Source of the DNA: Galerina marginata
Taxonomy: Eukaryota > Basidiomycota > Agaricomycetes > Agaricales > Galerinaceae
Direction of reading: 5' to 3'
Assembly (NCBI GenBank): GCA_023014335.1
Contig: JAECYW010000011.1
Coordinates: 620,001 to 684,000, forward strand
DNA length: 64,000 nt
How positions within the stretch are numbered: the stretch's first letter is position 1; each line of letters begins with the position of its first letter. Both the position numbers and the translations under genes were made by a program. Below the pieces are notes generated by a model. It saw only the letters and a program-made list of their open reading frames with translations, ran no database searches and was not told the DNA's origin. This document shows positions 11,556-22,129 of this stretch, in pieces.

Positions 11556-13156
11556 GTGAGTATTTTCCGGCTATTTCTTTGGAGGGATTCAACGTGGTAT
11601 ATTGACGCCGGCGTTCGTGCTGAGCTGGAAGGAAAGGGTATACGACGACGACTAGAACAGTCGATACCGCTGCCCGTGCCTGCACAGATCGGTCATGTTG
11701 TCGGTCCTGTTGTCTAAATAGCGGTGGAAACGTCGCGGGAGGGTGAGGGCGGTTGTGGTGAGTTTTTCGAGCTACATAATTCGTTCGAGGGGTCTTTAAC
11801 GCAGCCTTGACGCAGGAATCCGTGTTGAGCCGGAAGGGCGGGCATAGAGCTACCAGAACGGAGACGATGACCGGGCGAAAAACATACTATAGGTCCGTCT
11901 GCGCCGCCGTGGCGGCTGCCCGTGTTGTTCCAACCTTCCTCCGAGACCATCGCCTACGCCCACGCCTCCTTCCTTACCCTCTTTGTCATACGAAAGCCTA
12001 CTAACTGGGTCAGCAATCCACATGAAAGCTGCGAAATCAGACGGCCCACCCATGTACGGACAGTGCCATGTCGAAGTCGTCTGCACCAGAACGGCTGGGC
12101 GTACGGAGTGGGGTTACGAAGGGATCGTGGGTGGGCGGACTCACGAGCAAGGCGAGGAGACGGCTGCCGCCTCGGTGGAACCTGTATGCGTGGGATGGAC
12201 GGGTTAGGAAAGACAGCAAGGCCGTAGTTGGGCCGGCTTACACGAACTGCGGTCTCAACTCGTGGTACGACGTCTAGAGGTGCGGGATTGGGTTAGGAAG
12301 GGCCGGAACCAAGGGAGGGCAGCTGCTTCAGGTCAGCGGCGTCAACTACTCCGTGTCGATGCCGTTCTTCATCGGCGGGGACGGCGCCCCCGACTACTTC
12401 TAGTCGAGCTCGTCGTTATCGGTAGCAGATCTAGAGGTGCGCGATGCGGTTAGGAAAGACCGGAAACAAGGAGGGGTGGTGGATGGGCTTACGGGGGCAG
12501 CAGCTTCATGTCGACAGCCTCGACTATTCCGTGTTGGCGCCGTGGCATGCTGGATGGGTTTGGGAAGGACATAGGCGGGCTCACGGGCAGGACAAGCGGG
12601 GAGGCAGCAGCTCCAGGACGACGGCATTGACTGCTTCCTGTCTGGGCTGCCTTTTTTCAGAGCTGTTGAGCGGGATAAATAGCTACGACTCGGAGGTAAT
12701 TGGCTTGCACGACCGCCTTTTGCGAGGTTCACGACGGCTGATGGTGCCATCCGCTCCTCGTATTGTACATGTCATTGGGATGACCATGGGCATTCAAATT
12801 GGCATGCTCTCGTCTTTCTAGAATAGTCAGTATGTACTCATCACAGTTCCAAGACGAATTAAATAACTGCATTCAATATTCTCCAGTCTCAAACCCCCAC
12901 TTTGCGCACTGAATGGCTGCCGTTTCTACGTCCACACTTTATTAGCTAGACTCTGCACTGTAACAGGTATAACAACACTCTAAATGCTTTGACAGTTGAC
13001 TCAAAATTAAGCTTGTTTACCTAACGCGTAGGTAATTAACCTCATTGGCCCAAGCACACTCACATTTTTTGTCCTTAGCCGCAATCTTGTCAATCTATCG
13101 TTGCTAGCTTGCCTTCCCTCAACTCCAACTCCAAGCACGAACGTTCCTAGGGCATC
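11556..13156. other. GC-rich spacer with degenerate repeats, no gene recognised
   Basis: Between about 11.74 and 12.7 kb the sequence is GC-rich and open in many frames without protein-like composition, so I treat those frames as by-products of composition. Imperfect repeat units are listed separately. The segment 12830-13156 is AT-richer and holds the leader of the dioxygenase gene. Confidence 0.4.
12190..12560. repeat. degenerate GC-rich direct repeats
   Basis: A unit beginning tctagaggtgcg and continuing through ggttaggaa and ccggaa recurs at about 12274 and 12428 (154 bases apart). Related fragments (gggttaggaaag, gggtttgggaagg) occur near 12199 and 12555. The copies are too diverged for the period to be fixed by eye. 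Confidence 0.5.
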
Positions 13157-16100
13157 ATGTCAAGTAAGTAATTCTTTTTTTTTGCAACCGACAAACTATG
13201 AGCGCCTCCATGAGCTGGTGTTGCGGACGGCCGTGTATGAATCGACGGGGCCGACCTTGGATCTGTTGGTTCAGACATGGCCTGCCATACCAAGCTTGCA
13301 ATTGGCAAGCTATAGCCCCGGGGGACGCCCAAGTTAAATACAGATCCCGAGTTCTTTTTGTGGACGACCTCATCTGAACCGGCGGGGCCGACCTTGGATC
13401 CGTTTGTTCAAATGCAGCCTGCCACCAATAATGCGGACGACCGCGTCTAAACTGACGGGGCCGACCTTGGATCCGTTTGTTCAGACGCGGCCTGCCATCG
13501 CAAGAAATAAATATCTGGGACACTCGCTCTTGCACTCTAAACCTTATGGATATTTTATACTAATACTTTTATAGGCCGTACAACTCGATCAGGTGCAAAA
13601 TTCTCGCCATACGAATTTGAATTGGCCGAACCTCTCAAAGCCCCTTCTACATTCTCCATCAAAAAATACCTTGATCATTTGGCTGCAGAAGATGAAGATA
13701 CAGCCTCCGACCATGATGTTGAAGCTGATGATGGGCCAGAAAATGCATTGGACGCCATCCCAGCTCCATCAACGTCTCTGGTGGAACACGGTCCCCCCAA
13801 TATCGTTCGGCCCCCTGGTATCAGTACTTTTCATTCCCCCACTGATTCCCTAGGAATGGCGGGAATCCCTCTATTCCTGTAGGATTCCCAGTGGAATGGA
13901 GGGAATTCCCTTTATTCCTTGGGGAATTCCTTCTATTCCTTCTATTCCTGTGGATTCCCTCTATTCCCTGAGGATTCCCCAAGGAATAGAGGGAATAGTA
14001 CCTATAGTGTGTAATACAGGCCATCTAACTGGTGTTTTTCTTACTATTTGCTAGCTTCACTGTCAGGTTTCAATACAATTCACATATAGTCTATTATTGA
14101 TACTAAACATCATATATTACATTACTGCCAGTGTTACTCTATTCTAATTACTTTAATTATATTTACAATAAACGGAGGCGGGGTGGGTGTCGTACACTAT
14201 GGTGGCCGAACGCCAGCCGCGGGAGTTTGGCGGCTGTTCGCGAAACGAGTCGGCGCAGGGAGTTGGAGGGAGGGAGTGCGTGAGTGCAAAATGGCGGTGG
14301 GTGGGCTCAACTCGAGGCTCGCGGGTGGGTTAAACGAGCAGGGGTGAGTTCGATGGGAGGTAAATAGGCTGGGGTGCTTACCGGGTGTCTGTTGGCCTAT
14401 CCCCCACTCCCTAAACCCCGCGGTTCGTTACTCGACGTCCCCTACGTGGCACTCGCAACCCGGTAGCAAGCTGTGGGGTCGCAGTGGTCATTCGTTCGAC
14501 ACTGCGCGGCGACGTGGTGGTAGTGGTATGGGCTAGGGCCTTGGTGCGGGGTTGGCTCCGAAACGGCGACCTGGCTGCTGCTGGCTCGAAATGGCGGTGG
14601 CGGCGGTGGCTGACGTGGCGGCGGCATCTGCAGGAGCGGCGGTCTTCATTTAATGGCTGTCGGAAGGTGTCAACGGGGTTTAGAAGGGTGGATGGGGTGC
14701 TCACCCGTCTCTCGAGCTCCGGGACGTGGCATTCGCGCCACGTCAGCGAGCTGCGGGGGTCATGAAGGCGGGGTCGAACGAACGCCAGCGCGTTCGTTCG
14801 ACGTCGTGTGGGCAACGTAGTGGTGGTTGACGTCGACGTGGCGGTGGTAGGTGGCGCCTTGGGGTGCTAATGGCTGGGTTGGGCTCGAAAAAGCGGCGGC
14901 GGGGTCGAGCATCAGGTCCCGTTCGCAAAATGGATGCGAACGGAAGAGCGGTGGGCGCTGGTCGCGCAGATGGGCGCCGCGGGAATCCCGGCATATGGGT
15001 TGTGCGCGTCGTCAGAGGTGGTGGGGGGTTAACGAGGTGGCCGTGGGCTCGAAACGGGCTTGGGGGGGTGATGCACGGTCAAACCGGCGGCAGTGGGGGT
15101 CAACGTGGCCGTCGTTGATTCGAAATCCTGGCGGAGGGCCGAGCTGGGGTCGACGTGGCCGTTACCGCCGCTGCCGTTGGTTCGAAACGGCAGCGGATGG
15201 GTCTGAGGTGGGTGCTGGAGCATTAGCGAGGGTGAAGGGTGTGTGAATGGGATTGGGGGTGCTTACTGGTACCTCTGGTCCCTTTCCCCCCACTCCGTAA
15301 GGCGCTGCGACGTGGCCGACGCGCTTTTCGACCTTTAAGGCCCGTGACGTGGTAGTCGCGACAGGGCAGCGAGGGGTGCAGAGTCGTGGTGGTGGGGTCG
15401 GCGGCGATCGACGTGGCGGGTAGGGTGATGTGGCGGGGTCGACGTGGCGCCTGCGAATCGTGAGCGCGCGGGTGGACGTGGCGGCAAAAGGTCGCGGCCT
15501 GGGGGGCGGTACCGGACGTGTAGGAAGGGGGGAGAGGGATGGTGGTGGTGGTTGATGGGAAAGAGACTGGCACGACGTGACAGAATCAACAAACCGCGGG
15601 CGGTGGGAACGTTACGTAATCGCTGATGTAACTCGCATATTCCGCCGCGGAATCCCACCGAATTCCCCATTCCGGACGTTCCGCGCCGTATTCCGCCGGA
15701 ATATAACCCACGGAATTGGGGCTTTTGGCTGGTCCCCCTGCCATTCTGATTCCGGCAGGAATCCGCGGAATTGCGATATTCCGGCCGGAATCCTGCAGGA
15801 ATCAGTGGGGCATCACTAAGACCTCCCTGGTATAACCAAGAACGAATGGTCATCGATGAAGAAACGGTCAAAACGCCGTGTAAAGCGACTGGAATCCCAA
15901 CTAGCAAGCGGAAGTACAATCAAGGGATGCAGCAAGAAATACCGAAAAAGAGCAATCCCATACGCAATGTCGTCCACCTTGGAGGTCGAAAGCGAGCTTA
16001 CCAAGCATGTAACCCTCCCAGCATGGGTAGGTCGTAAGGAGGCTGAACAGGATTGGTCTGTGTATGGGCTTGCAGACCTCGAGGACAAATACAACATGAC

Positions 16101-17063
16101 TCAGTATGATTGGAATGGAATGTAAGTTCTCTCTTATGTCGTTAATATTTCTGTTCATCAAAATTTCAGAAATACAGTTCCCCTTATTGACCGTGACAGG
16201 CGTATTTTTGGTCTGCTAGGTGGTATGCCCAAAGACCAAGACTGGGATGATGTCCAGAAACAGGGTGCCTCAGCAATGGACTGGGCTAGATTTCAGGTTC
16301 AAGTACCTGCAAAATTCCAGCATCACCGCCGGGGTCATTTTCCCGCCCTTTCTCTTGGGATCTCGCATGGAGGCGGGCGAGAATTACCCGCCAGGGTCAA
16401 GAACACTGATAAAAACGCGCCGATTCTCAACGAACTCGCTCAAATGCCTGCCTTCCGGCGCATTTCTGGGCACACCAGCCGTAAGTCTGCATCAATTCAA
16501 AATTCACGGGTAAGATCTGATTTGATCTGATAGGTCTTTTCGAATTGTTTGCACCACGCCTATATGCAGAGTATTCCACTACCCTTAACGACATCCTCAC
16601 CGACTCACCTGATCTTGTGAAGCTCTACGACAATAGTGTCTTTGCAGCAGCTACCTTCAACCTTGGCCCACGGACAGTTTCTTATCCCCATCGAGACTGG
16701 GCAAATCTTTCCTGGGGGTGGTGTGCAATCACTGCTTTGGGGACGTATAATCCAGACCTTGGCGGGCATCTAGTTCTTTGGGATCTAGGGTATATAATTC
16801 GTTTCCCCCCGGGTTCAACAATTTTCATACCTTCGGCTCTTATCCGCCATTCAAATACACCTATTTCTGAAGGAGAAACTCGCTACTCCTTTGCCCAATA
16901 TTCTGCTGGTGGGCTTTTTCGATGGAAAGACAACGGATATATGAAAAATAGTGAATGGTTGGCCAAAGCTGATCCCAGAAAAAAATCTGAGAAGGAGGAA
17001 CAGAGAAAAGTAAGGTGGTCAGAGGGTCTCAAGCAGCTGAGCTGTCTTGACGAGTTTGTATGA
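13157..17063 (+). CDS. TET/JBP-type 2-oxoglutarate/Fe(II) dioxygenase
   Basis: Proteins of this family oxidise methylated bases in DNA; fungal members are expanded and often linked to transposons. Five exons give an unbroken 463-codon frame: 13157-13163, 13575-13817, 15821-16121, 16170-16480 and 16534-17063. The catalytic core is in the last exon. The Fe(II) ligands are His and Asp in PHRDW (about residues 340 and 342) and the distal His in IRHSN (about 393), and the 2OG-binding Arg is in GETRYSFAQ (about 404), with GGHLVLWD and FPPGSTIFIPS between. Upstream come a Lys/Arg-rich helix (KKRSKRRVKR) and a segment IFGLLGG also typical of the family. Intron 1 is 411 nt with tandem repeats. Intron 2 is 2003 nt and carries a transposon-like insert. 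The last two introns are 48 and 53 nt. Splicing of intron 2 uses gtatca at 13818 and actaag ending at 15820 and restores the frame, so the gene may still work. Substrate and activity are inferred from the family. Confidence 0.8.
13222..13498. repeat. three 67-bp direct repeats inside intron 1 of the dioxygenase gene
   Basis: Copies lie at 13222-13288, 13359-13425 and 13432-13498. Each runs from a gcggacg/gtggacg start through a shared core ggggccgaccttggatc to cctgcca. Copies 2 and 3 are close to each other; copy 1 is separated by 70 bases. The unit is GC-rich compared with the flanking intron. Confidence 0.75.
13837..15810. mobile_element. non-autonomous TIR transposon (about 1.97 kb) in an intron
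   Basis: The ends are inverted copies of CCCCACTGATTCC (13837-13849 and 15798-15810). Similarity continues inward through further ggaat/attcc words. Both subterminal zones, about 13850-14000 and 15635-15797, are packed with ggaat and attcc words in both orientations. The core (about 14170-15600) is very GC-rich, with recurring acgtgg and gctcgaaa words, and has no credible gene. I could not find a clear target-site duplication. No transposase is encoded, so movement would need a helper. The element fills most of intron 2 of the dioxygenase gene. Superfamily is undetermined. Confidence 0.65.
14170..15600. repeat. GC-rich degenerate repeat core of the TIR element
   Basis: Words of the type gacgtgg occur about a dozen times, and ggctcgaaa-like words about seven times. 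A longer module recurs at about 14378 and 15263: gcttac, then a C-rich run ccccactcc, then gacgtgg. Long open frames here are by-products of GC content on both strands. Confidence 0.5.
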
Positions 17064-17431
17064 TTTTATTTTATGTTGTACTTTTTTTTTTTGCAACATC
17101 GTAGACTACGACTCACCCAAATATTCGCAGCCTAGGGAAACTCTGGTTCGCAGCTTGCTTGAAAACTGGCAAATTAATTACACCAAACCAACACTAAATA
17201 AATTTTGATGGACTTCGAAAAGACCTTTCATCATGTTAAACTGCACTAGTCAAATAATACTATATACAAATGTGTGCCGAAATTTTTTTCCAGGCATGTC
17301 ACGTAAAAATTAAGAACAATATTCGACAGCAAAAGTGCCTAAATTTTTGATGCTAGGCCGCTGTAATTATGTCAAAGAGTGTGAGTGGGAAAACGGGCCA
17401 AAGAGGTATCGAAATACTGCCCATTCACAGT
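17064..17431. other. convergent intergenic region, nothing recognised
   Basis: AT-rich spacer between the 3' ends of the dioxygenase gene and the minus-strand membrane protein gene. A run of T followed by gcaac at about 17084-17096 resembles one in intron 1 of the dioxygenase gene (about 13174-13187). Confidence 0.4.
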
Positions 17432-18511
17432 TTACACCATGGTGGGGTGTATGACATCGAGGTGAACTTCTCCAGCTCTATATTGACCAAAAAGCCTCCT
17501 GCAAATGAAACCGAGGAACACGGCCGTGTTGATTGCGAAAATAGAGACAATGGCCTGTGAAGATATTTAAACCTCACTCAACGATGTGTAATGGATTACT
17601 TACCATTGAGTTAACTGAGTAAAGAAGAAAGTTTGGGCTTATGGATGCCGGACTGAGAAGCACCGACCAGCACACTAGGCAGGAGATGAGAACCAGTGCG
17701 TTACTTGACAGTCCAAAAGCAAAAAGCCGTTTGCGTGCAGGCTTCAGCTTGCGCACAATGGCTGGGAAGGTGCGCCAGGTGATGTATATATTTCCAAGGT
17801 CAATGATGATATCAGCTTTTTATATAAATCACTATCAGAGGAGATCATGCAAAGAGGAAATAACTGACTTATCAAAGCAAAAACTACAAACGCCGTTGGT
17901 AACTGGCACGAGCATGCCTGCTCACTCGGCATGTCGTTCTGTTTCCTGGCGCATAGATTGGTGGCGGCAAAGAAGTACGCGACGCCAACACCGACGAACA
18001 CGGCAGCACCGGCCAAAAACCTCGAAACAATCTTCTTTGAGGATGTCATATAAAGCCGTCCTGTTGACATTGTCAAGCTAGCTCGTGAGGACCTTGGGGC
18101 GGTTGATAAATTTGCTCAAGCTATTCTGACTGAACACGACTTACCATAGAACCAGAAGGGACATGCCTACAGTGAGGCGGTACTCGGTCAATGTTATGGA
18201 GTAGGTCTTTTTGGAAACTAATAGGAGGGCATTAAGTGGTGGATCTCGAAGAAATGAGGTTCACACTAACTCAGATGGCTGATGATGCCCAAAAGCACTG
18301 CATCACTGCCCACTGCCATGAGGGCCAGTGCGTCATCGTACCAAGGGCTAAAGTACATGAGCCTCTGCACGAGGCAAAAGAAGGTCAGCAAAAGACCAGA
18401 ACCGTGTGCGACGGCAAGGACAATGAGTGATGCTGGATATCCATTAGCTGAGTGGGGGAAGGGAGCGAAAATGAATCTACTGACTCTCAGGAGTCTGGAG
18501 TGTAGCCTCAT
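17432..18511 (-). CDS. multi-pass (seven-TM-like) membrane protein, copy 2
   Basis: Five exons on the minus strand join in frame: 18511-18271, 18217-18145, 18092-17869, 17815-17604 and 17554-17432. GT-AG introns are 49-53 nt and the product is about 290 aa with no breaks. It begins with a short hydrophilic segment, then hydrophobic helices; SPWYDD corresponds to VWVDD of the paralog at 1051-2067. Two of the later introns lie at the same codon positions and phases as in the paralog, and the fourth coding exon is 212 nt in both. A Cys-bearing loop follows the third or fourth helix (NLCARKQNDM, then EQACSC). The region upstream of the ATG at 18511 is pyrimidine-rich on the coding strand. A receptor-like role at the plasma membrane is inferred from topology only. 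Confidence 0.8.
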
Positions 18512-21500
18512 TTGCAGGCATTGTCAAAGGAAAGGAGGGTGTGGGCTGCGTGGGTTGCAAGAGTCTTAGGTTTGTGGATTGACAGAGAGAGCGCAGAAGA
18601 GGAAGGATGGCGAGAAAAACTCCTGAAGAAAAATCCCCGTCCGAGCGTGAGACTCGATTCGTTTTGATTGGAGACCGGACACCCTGCGCAAGTAAACACT
18701 AAGTATAAAAGCACATTTTGGTAACCTTGTTTCGTTTCAATGGACGCTAAATTGAGCGGTGCGTTCAAAAAAAGCATTTTAGAGTCTAATAATGTAAAAA
18801 GAGCACGATTAGCTACAGACAGACGCATATCTCTCATAAAGGTACTTACTAAAGGGTGACGGATTCGTTTGGTTCAGGGAAAGCAAGCCTGTTAAGTTCT
18901 AAAAGCGGTTTACCATTGGTTCTGCTACAAACCCTCAGCACACAACGAGCTCATCAATCAAGCGCCAGCAATACGAAGGACATACCTACATTCATACCTC
19001 TCTCCTGAAGGATAGCCGCGACGTCGAGGCAGTCGCTAACCATGCGGATTGTACACTGTCTATTTGTACCTGCGCGAATTCGTAGACGACGGCAAGAATC
19101 CTCCCCGAAGGCGCTCTTTACGCGTTGACGATGGGGAGGGAGTAATGTCCGATGATGAGCTAGAGACAGCCTGCTTGCTTGTGCGTAATGTCTTTGCTTA
19201 TTTTTCTTCCGCAGCCTCACAGCCTGCAAAAAAGTCAGCTATCCATTGAGCATTTGACGCACGATTTAAACGGCGTCGGGAGTAGGTCAGGGAGTAGCCT
19301 CACTCCAATTGAAAGACCTATCCCTGGTGTGCTCACCGTACGTCTCGAACAGCAGCCTGTAGGCATGCATACAAGAGCTGGGCCTCAGCTGGCAGGCAGG
19401 CGAGGCCTGTGGGGGGCACTGGCAAGCGTCGCAATCATCCAGAACTCGTTTGGCATCGCTAACAACATATGGCAAAGGAAGGGCCATTAAGCCTGAGGAA
19501 ATTGAATTTGTCTTCGCTTTAACGTTTTTTTTGCCCTTCGAGCCCACGTTCGAGCACTGCATAGCCATATCAGTGAGTTTTTTTGTATTAATGATGTCCG
19601 AAAAAACTTGCCTGAGGAAAAAAAGGTCAAGCATTAGGTATGCTCTGGAACCACGAACCTGATTGAGGAGCTCTGTGGAAGGCGGTAAGTACTCCGCTAT
19701 ACAAATAGGGCACCATATTAATGAATCTGCATGCCGCGCAAAGTTTGGCGCGATGTGCCCCAACATCCTTCGTTTGGAATTTGAACTTTTGCATATTCGA
19801 TCTGCAATATACGTCAGACCTTCAAGATCAACGCAATACGTTGATGTTCAAACCCATTGAGCAGTGTGTTAGATAGCCGACACCCATAGAACGCGGTTTT
19901 TGGGTTACCTGTAGCAAACTAGGGATGGGATATTATCATAGAAGGTGAAATGTTTCTTGACTTGCCATTATTATTACTGGATGCTTCATGTTGTAGATGA
20001 ACGACTCCTCGTGAGGTTCGGGCCTCCCCACGGTCTGAAGGGTGAGGTGTTGATATGACCTTCCAGGTGGTTCCAACGTGGACGGGTTTGGAAGTAACAA
20101 AGCCATATTTGGAGTTCAGTGAACATGAGAAGCTACCGGCTATCCAGAAATGCCACGGCGGTAGGTCAAGCAGCAGCCAGCAGCATCCTTGACGTCTTCA
20201 AAATAATTAGCGTGGCCTAGAAAATACACTGTCGATGTTGCATTGGCAGCAAACGATAGAGCTGCCACGGACAAGCTTGGCTTCGGGTAAGGCGTTAGGC
20301 ATCGACGAAATAAAAAACCAACACACCTAGTACCAAGATTTGGCCATCCACACGGCAGTGCGCAATCTCCTCAACTCATGCTGCATTGCTGCTGACAGTA
20401 GTTCACAGGCGGTCCATTTTTGAAAGGTGGTAGTTATATAATAACAAGGTAGATATATTCGAGGTCGCTCTATGAAGGGATTCACAGGAATGGATAGTAG
20501 ACTTCCTGCTGTTATGATTCAAGTACGTTAATTTTGTGTCTGTCTTGGAATAATGACTTCGCTTACAACAACCATCTGTCCTTCCCCATAGCAAGCATCT
20601 GAATCCTGACCGATTTTGATCCTTGAAGTCCGGTTGTACATGGGTAAGAGAAAATGAAAATATTAACCGGTGAAATGAACTCACGAGTCTTCAACAGGAC
20701 AGTTGGTTAACGTTGTAAATTTGGCGTTAAGTTGCAGAGTGCAAGAGCAAAGCAGAGATATTAAAGGTTGAGGAAGACCAACCAGCGGGGTTAGGATTCG
20801 CACGCCCATTCAAAGCCTGTGACATTTCCCTTCTTTCTAATCTTCAAGTTCACAGTTTCTATCTTCAAGCTTCACCGCTGACCCTCCCAAGGCGCCCTCA
20901 TATACTCCCTGCCCTGACGCAACTTCTCGTACGTCTGAAGTCAATCGCCCAACATTATCGAGCTGCCGACGAAACATATCAAACTCAGCAATTTCGAATT
21001 CCCGCCACCTGTCGCTTTGCGGGCAAACACAGGTTGAGCGAAGTTGGATCGGCAGCAGGATGACATCTTCACGCAGCGTTATCCCTTCTTTATTACATAT
21101 CTCAAAGCAGCACTCATTCTTTTTCTGTTCTATCCAGCCCGCATGAGCCGGTCTCATTAAATTTAACTCGCACACAAATTGAATTTCTCAAGGATCCGCT
21201 CAAATCAGCGATGGCCGCCATACATCGTCGATATGAGCCATGTACGGCCCAACAACGTGCAGCAAAGCACCCACTGAAGCCTGTTATCAGTAAGCGAAAA
21301 CTTTGAATGAATAAAGTAAAAATGTACTAAATGACCATATGCAGCCTCGAACCATTGCACGAACCGCGGCGTCACGGAGAAGAGCAGAGCTAGGGAAGAT
21401 CGCAGCCAGCATGGAACGGCCGAGGTAAGTACCCATCTTGATTAAACAGATCGCGATTTTACAGAACATCTATTCCCAGCCTCTTAACACGCTCTCGAAA

Positions 21501-22129
21501 TTAACAATCGTTCCGCTGCTGCCGCGAACCACCCTTGTTCCTTCGTGGAATCAAGACTCCGCACTTGGAAGCTCAACTTACTCCCCTTGAATCATACCTC
21601 ACGCCCAGGCCTGGTCGGCTTCATACACACCCCAAGCCTCCTATGCTGTCATCTATCAGAAGTTCCCGTCATCCACCCATTCGCTCTTTCAGATGCCTTT
21701 CTTCATTTACTAAGGTCATCTTGCATTTACTTAAGGAGGAGTGCCAGCTGGAAGCCCTAATTCGACGACATTGGCCTCATGGCCTCCATTAATTCGTCGT
21801 CGAGATCTGCCGTTCCTTATCGTTGTCAGTGCGGCAGTTGGAGCCCTGGGACACTGTCAGACGTGGAGAGAGAGACACAGGGGGATGATATGACTATGAG
21901 GGAGCAAATTCAAGCTGTGGATTTGCTGGCCAGCCAGATGCCTGGGCTCCCTTGGTGGCCTGAATGCTGGTTCAGACGTAGAAGTTCTACAGATGCCCTG
22001 CCCGTTGCCGAGTGACAGTGTGCTCAGACTTTATCAATATCAGCAATAGCCCGCTGGGAATTTCCATGTATATCTTCAAGTGTTTATGGGCAGTACTAAA
22101 TTTGCTGGAATAGTTCAAATTCAATTGAT
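18512..22129. other. no gene recognised; a few unassigned open frames
   Basis: Minus-strand frames at 19287-19766 (ATG at 19766, Cys-containing) and 20837-21175, and a hydrophobic frame at 21287-21469, have plausible composition, but I could not join them into a gene or match a family. They may be relics. Nothing else is supported. Confidence 0.35.

Noticed and set aside
13155..13535. 126-codon minus-strand frame
   Set aside because: It consists of the three 67-bp repeats in an intron of the plus-strand gene, so the repeated peptide is a by-product.
14411..15573. Long open frames on both strands (up to 134 codons) in the GC-rich core
   Set aside because: Several overlap in different frames, composition is low-complexity Arg/Pro/Gly, and the region is a repeat core between inverted repeats; stops are rare simply because of high GC.
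13832..15813. CAT as 3-bp target duplication of the TIR element
   Set aside because: The left and right ends would then differ by two bases; not convincing enough to claim.
13818..15820. Insertion that destroys the dioxygenase gene
   Set aside because: A first reading through the insert hits a TAA at 15817, but using gtatca/actaag as splice sites keeps the frame, so disruption is not shown.
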